Source: Bathymodiolus brooksi (lineage: Eukaryota > Mollusca > Bivalvia > Mytilida > Modiolidae). Taken from it: a DNA stretch of 64,000 nt. The position numbers were made by a program, and so were the translations under genes. How positions within the stretch are numbered: the stretch's first letter is position 1; each line of letters opens with the position of its first letter. This document shows, in pieces, positions 44,605 through 56,600 of this stretch. A model generated the notes under the pieces. It saw only the letters and a list, made by a program, of their open reading frames with translations, did not search any database and was not told the origin of the DNA. Location of the stretch: contig OY804578.1 in assembly GCA_963680875.1 (NCBI GenBank), forward strand, positions 101,275,689-101,339,688. The letters run 5' to 3'.

Positions 44605-47600
44605 GTAAGTGTAGCTTTTTTTGGGTACATATTCCTACATTTGAAAGTTCAGCTTCGATTCTTGTATAATGTTTTCTGTTCATTTTTTAGCTCATGGTTA
44701 CAAGGTCAAAGGCCAATGAACTTCTGCCATCAGACTGCCTCCATCATCTGTTGTCCACTATTACTAAAAATAGAATTTTCTTCAAGTAACTAAAACTGTC
44801 TTGGTGGTGTAATGCCTATGGCTAAGAGTTATGTGTCAAAGTTGAGTCACAGACTATTCACACCTACAGATTGTTGTTTCGAGACCTGTTGTTCTAGTGT
44901 ACAGACAAAGGATGAAAGATTTCCTCTGATCAGCGGATTTCACCTTTTTTAAACAACTTGTTTGGAAATAAAATGTATCAAACTTAGTCCAAACAGCTAG
45001 AAAATGAGGGATTAGGGCACAGTATAAGGGGTTTCCTCTTATTCATCACTAAGCACTTTCATTCCTGAGTTTAATAAAGGCATTATCGTCATCTCAATTG
45101 CTCAACAAAAATCACTCTCTCATATTCCATATAAAGTCTAATGTGCATTTACTTGAATGCAAATGAGAATGAAAATTGAAAAAAAATTACAGGTCAGTAA
45201 AAATATTTTTTTTATTTTGTAAATCCAACTACCATGCAATCACCACCACGATGGCCCCCATTTGTGCGATGAAGTACTGGTAATGTTCTGTGATTTATCT
45301 TATACTTGCTAACAAGATTTTAATTATTTCAGTGAGCATATTTTTGAAAGGAGACCAGATGATACCAGTCGTAAACAATTTTAATGTTCGATGTGCAGTC
45401 TTAGGAAATCATGATTTTGGTAAGGATATTTTTTGCATGTAATTGCATTGTATATCATTACTTCACAATTCTCATATCCGAACATCCGGGTATTTAATAA
45501 TTCATTGGGGTGAGGTCAGCAGGAATCCTCTAGATTTTACCTAGATTCCAATGGAAAATTTGAATTTTATTTTCCTAATTTAAAATAAACCCGTCTGATA
45601 TAAATTGACGAAAATCAAACTACATGTAGATATCTGATTTAGTGTCAATAAGGACCAGAGGTGATTTTAATTAAAATATTTAACTTCTGTTGGAAGATAG
45701 CGAATAAATTAATATACATTGGAGTCTATGTAGAATCCTGAGGATTTTGCTTGGCTTCACCTCAAATATTTTCTTCATCTCAAAATTGATAATCATTGAT
45801 TGGTCAATTACATCGTGTGATGTCACTCCGAAATCGAGAATTGTCCAAATTTATATCATATTTAAATGTATATGAGAGTACAAATACTACAACACCTTTG
45901 GTAGTAAGTCTGGATGTGCCAATGTTTAAATATAAGGATATTTTCTGTATTTTATGATTATATATATGATGTACATACATGTACATGATTTAATTGTATA
46001 TATTTAAATTCCTCATCAAAGTTTGCCCTAAAAAATATTTAAATAGGTTTGACACCATTCTTATTTTGATTCTAGTGTATTGCCTGTAATGTTTGTTTAT
46101 ATTTAATAACATGTCCTAATATAACAGGTAAACACCATGGCCATGAATACATGAATCTTGAGATACATGTAAATTTTTATTGGTGACCATTAAGTCAGAC
46201 TTTATCTAAAGGGGCAATTGTGTACATATTGTTTTGATTTAGGACATAACGTACATGTCTAGAATAGAATTTTAAAAAACCTTATTAAATTCATAAACAA
46301 AGTACAATTTTTTTTTTTATTTTCTTTATTATTATTTTTTTTAATACAAATTTTGATTTACGACAAGACTAACAAGTCTCGAATAGGATTTTCAAACCTG
46401 TGATGACTTAATGAACAAAACTACTATTTCTTTTTTTTATAACAATGATTACAAGATACATGTAATTGTTAATTTACAGATTTTGGAGTTGATCATTTAG
46501 AAGAATTTATTTCAAATACAGCAAAGTGTTCATGGTTATTGAGTAATGTCAAAGACAATCTATCAGATGAACCGTTAGCAAAGGGAAAAATTCAGGAGGT
46601 CATACAAGTTCATGGGATAAAGGTAAATAATGTCACGGTTAGAAACCTCATGGTCGTGTACAGTTACAGTAGTAGAGGGAAAAATTCAGGAGGTCATACA
46701 AGTTCATGGAATAAAGGTAAATAATGTCACAGTTAGAAACCTCATGGTCTTGTACAGTTAGTAGAGGGAAAAATTCAGGAGGTCATACAAGTTCATGGAA
46801 TATTTGTAAATAATGTCACAGTTAGAAACCTCACGGTCGTGTACCGTTAGCAGAGGGAAAAATTCAGGAGGTCATACAAGTTCATGGAATAAAGGTAAAT
46901 AATGTCACAGTTAGAAACCTCACGGTCTTGTACAGTTAGTAGAGGGAAAAATTCAGGAGGTCATACAAGTTCATGGAATATTTGTAAATAATGTCACAGT
47001 TAGAAACCTCACGGTCGTGTACCGTTAGCAGAGGGAAAAATTCAGGAGGTCATACAAGTTCATGGAATAAAGGTAAATAATGTCACAGGTAGAAACCTCA
47101 TGGTCGTGTATTGATTATCATGCATGCCTTAGGTGCGACGAATCGTGAGTTTGATCTTTGGTCAGGTGAATACTGAGATTATAAAATTTGTATTTACTGC
47201 TACTTCACTTTAGGGGTTAGCCGGTTATGGTGTTTGACGCCACTTTCAACAATATTTTCAGTTATGTCGTGGTGGTCAGTTTTATTGGTGGAGGAAACCG
47301 GAGTACCCGGAGAAAACCATCAACCTGTCGCAAGTCACTGACAAACTTTATCACATAATAATTTATCGAGTACAACTAGCCTGAGTGGGGTTCGAATTCA
47401 CAACGTTAGTCGTGATAGGCACTGATTGAATAGGTAGTTATGCATCCAATCTTCACTTAGAAGCATGAAGTGTTAAGGAATACGAGCAAATAGTGATTGG
47501 CTTGGAATCAGAATAAAGCGTTTTGAATAGAGCATAGAGCAACAAGTGTATGTGTGATTTGTTAGTGGGCTAGTTATATGAAAATCCAGCTCAACATGAC

Positions 47601-50600
47601 AGAAGTTTTCACAAGTGAAAGTAAAGATATAAATTTTATAAAAAGAACGCTGCCTAAATTTGTTTTTCAGATAGGGTTGATTGGTTTAGTAGAGCATGAA
47701 TGGATAGACACATTAGCGACATTAGATCCTGAAGATGTTACATTTGAAGATTTTGTAGAACGAGGAAGAGAATTAGCTCGAGCTTTAAAGGAACGGGTAT
47801 GTGCTGTGCAGGGAAGAGTCTAGATACGATAATGTAACCCTCAGTCCGCTTTTGCTCCCAGCGAGGGTTATGAATCGGTCCCATTCAACGTATGGGAGCA
47901 GCGCCCGGAGTGATTCACACCGGGCGGTTTTTTGTCCTAATTCCATTGTAAGAGGTTTGAAAAATTAACGGGGGTGAAAGATAAATATATTTAGGTAAAC
48001 CTTGAGGTGTTAAGTAAACGCTGCATCAATCCATAGTAGACTTATATCCATCTGAAAATTTGAATGCATGAAATCTTCTTTCGGTCCGACATTTTGTTTA
48101 CAAGTTGCTATTTCATGTGCACTTGCCTCGTTTTGGAGATATCCTTATTTGGATCAATCGTAGTAAAACATCATAGTAACGTTTTTCATATTTGGCATTC
48201 AGATCCATATATGGATAGGCTCCGCCCATCAGGAGAGTATACGTAAGGTGCCATGGCGGACAAGAAACAATTTTCGAATACTAAATCGATCGTGAAGGTA
48301 GAAACAGGTATTGTAACACTTATTTCGTATCGCCATTACTTAAAAATTGTAGGAAATAATAAGTTATGACCAGATATGCAAAAAGAAAGTTGAAATATTC
48401 ACTTAATGAAAATTTTAATTCGCTCCCATACGTTGAATGGGACCGATTCGTAACCCTAACTGGATCACAAGCGGAATGAGGGTTACGCAATCGTATCTAG
48501 AAGACTCCTATAGCAATACAAGAAAATGTAATGCAAATTTTCTTTAAATGAGACAAGAATTGACCTCATGGTAATTGTTTGAGAAAATGTGATTTTAAGT
48601 GAAATATACAGAAAAAAAATACAGTAACAAATACTTTTTGCTTTTTGCATGTCGAGCTGTATTAAATGATACATGTAGTTGCAATATAAATAGTCATAAT
48701 TACTTGTGATGATTAAATCATTTACAAGTACATTTCCTGTTTATTTTAATCTAGAGGATGTCAGGATAATATCATTTTAATCATGACTACTTTAAATTAT
48801 ATATATTTTTTTATATTTTTACACCTTTTTAACTAATTAATGAGGTCTTATTGGCCGTGTGAATTATTGTCATCACTTTGTGTTTGTTGTCATATTTCAA
48901 TATTTTTCACACAGAAATCACTGCTGCCATTGGAGCCAAACATTGCTTAAGCATCTTTTATTAATTAATTCAACATAAAATTATAATATTGAACTATATA
49001 CACTGATACAATGTAATTAATAGGATTGGGAAACAAGTTGCTTGGACTTATATTAATCCCTATTCATTAGGAATAAGGGTTAGGGTTATGGTGTTTGACG
49101 CCACTTTCAACAATATTTCATTTATTTCATGGCTGTCAGTTTTATTGGTGGAGGAAACCAGAAAAAACCACCAACCAGTGACAAGCTTTATTTTATAATG
49201 TTGTATTGAGTACACTTCACCATGAACAGGATTTGAACTCACAACTTTAGTGGTGATAGACAATGATTGAACAGGTAGTTGTAAATCCAGCTACCATGCG
49301 ATCACAACAGTCCCTTTGTTAATAATACAATATAAATTTCTAAAACGAGAAACATATAGAACTACATGTAATAATATTTTGATATTAATTTCAGAAGAAA
49401 GTGTGATAAGATGAAAAAAGAAAATTACCTATTTTATTTTAGATCAGGGGCCAAAATTGCACGTATGCAATATTTATGCTTTTTTTCTCTAAATTGGATA
49501 ATGTGGAGACCGTGCTATAGTACATAAAAAAATGTATTGTATGATGACATATTTCCTTCATCTCTTATGGTTTCTAAGATAATCACACACAAAAAAGGTC
49601 GAATTGTGCCATATGCTAAATTTTGAACTTTCTTATTGTTCATGTTATTATTATTATTATTTTTATTTTACAAAATACACTTATTTATAAGTCAAGAATG
49701 GAAATGAACTATATATTTTTTCTAAGGAAAAGGTTTTTTAATTTTAAGTGCAATGCATATACATGAATGTTTTATTTGTCTGATAGGTATATAAATGTTT
49801 ACTATTTTAGGGAGTGGACATAGTCATAGCGTTAACGCACATGAGATGGCCGAATGATAGAAAATTAGCAGAGAATGTGGATGAGATTGACTTGATTTTA
49901 GGAGGACATGATCACGATTATAATGTAGAAATGGTAATATCCACTAACATATATAATATGTTTAGGGTTAGGGTTATGGTGTTTAATGCCACTTTCAACA
50001 ATATTTCAGTTATTTTGTGGCGGTCAGTTTTATTGGTGGAGGAGACCGGAGAAAACCACTGACCTTCCGCAAGTCATTGACAAACTTTATCACATAATGT
50101 TGTATTGAGTACACCTCGCCTGAGCGGGAATCGAACACACAACGTTAGTGGTGATATGCACTAATTGCATAGGTAGTTATAAATCCAACTACCATACGAT
50201 CACGACGGCCCCTTACAACATGTTTAACACTACGCCCATCTGTCTGTCCATCTGAAACAAATGGTTTATTTTACATTGCCTCAAAATACATTTTTAGCAC
50301 ACCTTGCAAAAGACAATGTGAGCTTTTGCCATTACTTGTCGTCTGTCGTCGGTTAACATTTCACATTTTAATCTTCTCCTCTGAAACTCCTCAAGCCAAA
50401 TAAACAGTAACTTGGTAGGAAACATCTGTGGAAGGTCCTCTATAAAGATGGCTCATTTCGTCCTGATCCATTAACAAACATGGCCACCACAGGCAATTCT
50501 TGTTTCTAATTGGCCGTTTTTTAGAAATCTTCTCCTCTGAAACCGCATGGCCAAATGAACCATAACTTGGTAGGAAGCATCTATGGAAGGTCCTCTATAA

Positions 50601-53600
50601 AGATTGCTCAATTCGTCCTGATCTGTTAACAAACATGGCCGCCACAGGCAATTCTTGTTTCTGATTGATTAATTTCTAAAAAATCTCCTCTGAATCTGCT
50701 TAGCCAAATGAACCGTAACTTGGTAGAAAGCATCTATGGAAGGTCCTCTATAAAGATTGCTTATTTCATCTCGATCTGTCAACAACATGGATGCCATAGG
50801 CAATTCTTGTTTCTGGTTGGTCGATTTCTAAAAACTTCTCTGAAACTGCTTAGCTAAATGAACTGAAACATATGGAAGGTTCTGTATTAAGTTTCCTCAA
50901 AGCAGAATTTAAGGTGAGCGACACACTGAGCCTCCAGTTCTACTTTTGCATACATATTATTTACCATAATTACAGGAGAAGCTCAATTGTCACTAGAGTG
51001 GGGAGTGTTACCGTTCAGGAGTTATGCGCCTTGATATTAGGAAAATCAGCAAATTGATGGTTTCTGGAAGATAATTCTGTTTTCCTCAACACATATCTTT
51101 CTACTTTAATAATAGTATTCAGGGATGATTCCAGCTATTTTAAAATGGGTCTCCCACACAGAATTGGGAATTTGTTTGACCAAATTGGGAAATTTTGTAA
51201 TTGGTCATTTAAAAAAAATCAGAATACGATATTTTAAACGCTTAATACTGCTAAGATTGCAGTGTCTGTAGACTTGCTTAAAAGAATTAGATGGATACAA
51301 TTATATCAAAGTCCATGATAATGAGTGTTAAAAAGTCTGCTTTTACAAGACTTTCATTTTGACATATTCTCATGATAGTCAGGAACCAGCTTGTTGAAAG
51401 TGGTGAAAACACCATCAAACACCAGTAATGCCTAAGGGGATGACCATTGGGGTTGTAGGGTTGGCAAAACAAAAAGGTCCACAATATTTTTCAATGTGTA
51501 AATTTTTGTGGGGCAATAATTAAAAATGTATATTATTCCATGACTTTAAGACAGAAATTATATTATTAACATCAACATTTCACGGCTCTGGACATCGTGA
51601 TGATAAATCAGTCACGGTATTACTATTTGAGCAAAACAGTGTTTCCACAGGCACTTGACTAACACTGCTTGGACTTCATAACATGTTCTTCGCTGATTGA
51701 AAACATGTCTGCTTTTAACTATTAAGAGAAACTTTGCGACAGTTATCAGTGGCATGTTTTCTTTTTTAAAACATGTGCATGTATGTCTGCTTTTATGAGA
51801 CATTCATATGACCTGTAACTGTTATCACGATCTATGCATTGGGCATTGATCAAATGAGTGTGCATAGAAATTAAATACTTTCAAACTTACCATCGGCATT
51901 CAACCATTTGCAGCCATGTGTAAAACAATGCTATGTTATTAGCGCTTATCGATTTCCAGTGGTATTTCGCTGTTGAATAAATTAAAGCACTCTGAAGATT
52001 GAATCATGGGATTGTATAAAATCTGCATTGCTGACCGACATTTTCCGGAAATATCGATAATACTGTATTTTTTTTTACAAATTGGGAATTTTAGTTTACT
52101 TGCAATTATTTTGGGGTCGCTGACGATTTTTGGGACTGCCAAGCGGCCTTAAGTCATATAGTGGAATCATCCCTAGTATTATCGATCGTCGAATGCTGGT
52201 TAAGTTTCATTTTCACTATAGTTACTGATTCTGTTCAGGTGAGAAACCCATCAATTTGAAATTGGAAAATGAGCAAAATTGAGCTAATGAGTCAAATCGT
52301 GCAATCTGATCAAACTTCAAATCTGTTCAGACTTCAACTGATTGGTCAAATTAGACTATCTGTTCAGACTTCAACTGATTGGTCAAATTGGGCAATCTGA
52401 TCAGACTTCAACTTATGGGTCAAATTGGGCAATCTGATCAAACTTCAACTGATGGGTCAACTTGGACTATCTGTTCAGACTTCAACTGATTGGTCAAATT
52501 GGGCTATCTGTTCAGACTTCAACTGATTGGTCAAATTGGGCAATCTGATCAAGCTTTAACTGATGGGTCAACTTGGGCAATCTGATCAGACTTCAACTTA
52601 TGGGTCAAATTGGGCAATCTGATCAATAATGCAAATATGGCTCTTTTATTTAACTATACTTTTAAACTTTTGTATATATTATAGTTTCAAAATTCAATGT
52701 GTATTTTAAATTTTTTCAATATACAGTCAAACCTGTATTAAGAGGTCACCATTGGGACAACAAAAAAGTGGTCTTATAAGACAGGTGACCTCTTAAAAGA
52801 GGTTCAATTCATATGAACATTTCTATGACAGATCAAGAATAATGTGACCTCAACTATATTAGCACTCTGTGTCAGTTACTGACGATGGGTAAATGACTAC
52901 AGATTATTTCTTTCCAGATGGATACAGTGAGCTCAGGTGAGCTGCTTGTTTACATTATAGAACAAGTATCCTATTTTGTTAGAAGTTAAAACCATTAATT
53001 ACTTATAATTATGTTACTTTTCTTCAGGTAAATGGAAAATACATTATTAAAAGTGGAACAGACTTTAGGAATCTTAGTAAAATTACTTTAACTTTTGGTT
53101 TAAATGGAACGAAAGTTGATATACAAAGAATAGATTTAGATTCTAGTATTCCTGAAGATCCCGAAATGAAAAAAATTGTTTCACATTTAAATGGTAGGTG
53201 TCTCCTTTTTACAAAATATTGTAGAATAAATATGTGGTATGTTTCCTTGTTTTTTTGACAGTTCACCTAGGTCAAAAAGGATCTTTGTGAGCTATTGGCA
53301 ACACTTGGGCATCTGTTAACATTCTCTGTCAAACTGCAGGAATCATCTATTGTGATACCAGTCTGACATCGAATATGGCAGCCATAGAAAAAGACAGTTT
53401 CTAAGAATAAAAAAATTCAATTTTTCTTCGAATTCAGAAACCATTAGTCAATGAAATGAATATTTCAGAGAATTAACTAAGAATGATACTCTAAAACGAT
53501 TCCTCATTTAGTTCTGATCTTATTGAAGCCAACAAATTTGTTAGTAACTTACGACAGGTCGGTGGTTTTCTCCTGGTGCTTCGGTTTCCTCCACCAATAA

Positions 53601-56600
53601 ATCTGACCACCACAATACAACTGAAATATTGTTGGAAGTGGCATTAAACACCAAAACCCTAACCCTAATAATATACAGGTCAGTTATAACCAGAAAAGCT
53701 ATACAGACTCAGGTGAGCACCTGGTAATTAATCATTCTAATTTATTCAAATCTTTTATTCATGCAAAAATGTTTTAGTCTGGACCACCTCTTGAGGCTTA
53801 TTATAGAATTGCACTATTAAGATTATTTCGATTTTGAGCTTAAAAAAATGAATAAGACAATTGGACTGATAAGGATTAGGATTAAAGTTGTTGAATGCCA
53901 CTTTCAAAAATATTTCAGTTATATAGTGGCGGTCAGTTTTATTGGGGAGGAAACCGGAATACCCAGAGAAAACATGACCGACCTGTCGCAAGTCGCTGAC
54001 AAACTTTATCACATACTGTTGTATCGAGTACACCTCGCCATGAATGGGGTTAAAACTCACAACGTAGTGGTGATAGGCACTGATGACACAGGTAGTTTTA
54101 AATCCAACTACCATATGATCATGACCATAATGACCCCCTGGTTTAAATTGTATAAATTGTATCTCAAAAATCACTGGACATACCTTAATGAAACTCTAGG
54201 ATTACTTTGCCTACTATGTAATATTAGCATTTGATTTCAAATAAATCAATTTCATCTGCTTTTATGACATCCTGCGCACTTGTTTCTCTTTTGTGAATAA
54301 AAAAAAATGGTATCATGTATCATATAGTTTTAATTAATTTTTTTGGGTAATATTTTAATTTACAGAAGATATAAATGAAAAGATGGAGGAGCATTTAGGA
54401 CATGTACATGTAGAAATGGATGGCAGGTTTAATTCTATACGAACTCAGGAAACAAATTTAGGTAAAATTTAGATATTATATGTGTATAAGTATATCCCAA
54501 AATTTTGTTAGTACATTGGTCTTGTTTTTGTTTTATCAAAATAAGATTGGATTTATTTATGCATTGGTGAAAATTTTCAGGATTTTGGCTGATTTCAGGT
54601 CCAGACAGTTCTTGAGATTCATGTAAATTTGATGAGTTTTTTTTTTTAGGGGGGTGAGGTACACATTTGTGACAAAGAATTAAAAAAATTGAGAGGATCC
54701 TGATCTGTTTTAGCTGTGTTTCGTAAACTGTTTTTAATAAAGACAAACATACATACTGTTCATTTGTTTGTGCATGTTTTACGACAACTTATCCTTTAAC
54801 AAGCTTCATGATCACTTTGTGATCCTCACAGGTGACATAGTATGACCAATATTTAATAGTAGAAAATGTTCAGTATTTGTCAAAAAAACAACTTTCACCC
54901 ATGTTTATGCACATGAGACTGTAATCTAGTTTTAGACCCTCTGGTTTTATTGTTCCCAAAACTTTAAATTATTTGGCTTTCCATTCTTTCGATTTTGAGC
55001 ATACCTGATGAAGGTTTTTCCAGAAGCGTGTCGTGCACATTAAATTTAATATCTACATTTTTATTGGAAGCAAGCCAACCGAATACAAAAACTCATTTTT
55101 CCTTCAAAATCAAAGGTTCTTGGTTATGTTTTATTGAAGCAATCTCATTTGAGTTTAAAACTTAGAATTTTATAGGAATAATGCCTCTTGCGGATGTGAA
55201 AAAGAGGATGGATATTCTTGTTTGTACCCGAGCAGCTATCATCATCTTATCAAAAAGTAACATGTTCTCACTGAAAAATTGGTTTTAAGGAACTTTTTTC
55301 CACTCCCTATTTATAAAACATGCCCGCCACATATTGTTATTGTGTTTGTTGGTTGATTGATAGGTGTTTGACGCCAACTCAGCAATTTTTCAGCATTATC
55401 ATGGAGAGAACAAGTTAATTTTCAATAAAATGATGATGAGGTCCGCTTTGTACTAGCCCAACACGCTTAGCTGGATTTTCATAGTGCTAGCTCACTGAAA
55501 CAACAGTCCGGATAGATGTGTCGCTCCACTCGGACACATTATCCTGATTCCGAGTCAACCAATCTTTGCTCTTTCTTCTTAATGCTGTGTGCTTAGCGGA
55601 GAGGCAACAAATACCAATTTTATTGTCTTTAGTTTCACCCGATTGGGACTAGAACCTACGATCTACCGTACGTGAGACGAACATGCTAACCATCACACCA
55701 CAGATGCAGTTTTGTTGGTATGAACTCGCACAAGAAATGTATTAAATATATCTTTAAGACATAATATAATCTTGATTTTATTTTAGGAAATTTTGTAACA
55801 GATGTAATGTTAGAAGTATCCAATGCTGATATAGCTTTGTTGAACTCTGGGACCTTGAGATCTGATAAAATACACCCAAAGGGAGATTTTAAACTCAGAG
55901 ATCTGTTAACCATTCTACCTCTAGTTGACCTGTTAATAGTCATTCAGGTTAAAGGTAAATTTATTAAGTTTATAGAGGGGGCCATCGTGATTTACAACTA
56001 CCTGTGCAATCAGTGCCTATCACCACTAACATTGTGAGTTTGAATCCCGCTTCGGCAAGGTGTACACGATACAACAAAGTTTGTCAGTGACTTGCAGCAG
56101 GTCAATGTCTCCGTGTGCTCCGGTTTCCTCCATCAATAAAACTGACTGTCAAGATATATCTGAAATATTGCTGAAAGTGGTGTTAAACACCCGAACACTA
56201 CATTTATAGAGTAATGTAGGAAGGATACTTTGTTTGCTGCATTTCATTCTACACAGGTATGATTTTATTGATTTTATTGATTGGGGTGAAATGCCAATTT
56301 TAGCAAAATTTCAACTGTACCGTGGTGTGAACAAGTTAATTTCCTTAACTAAAAGACCCTTTGAACTAAGACATATTTGTATATAAATCAATCAGGTTAG
56401 AAGTGCAAATAAAAGAAAATTTAAATGAATTTTAGTGGTGATAGGTACTGATTGCATAGATAAATCAAACTACTATATGATCACGACCACGATGGTCCTA
56501 GCATGTTTTAGCAACAATATTGCAAATGGAAATGCGAAATATGAGAAATTCTCATTTCCTTAGTGTAGATGAAATTTTCTCTTATTTTTATCATTATCCA

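Noticed and set aside
46539..46724. Exon 3 extended through the second repeat unit
   Set aside because: It reaches a TAA at 46722 and the family sequence continues only when the first donor (46623) is joined to 47671.
55807..56037. Exon 8 read through into the SINE as a longer ORF
   Set aside because: The donor AAAG|GTAAAT at 55955 keeps the frame with exon 9 and the family alignment; the extension is SINE translation.
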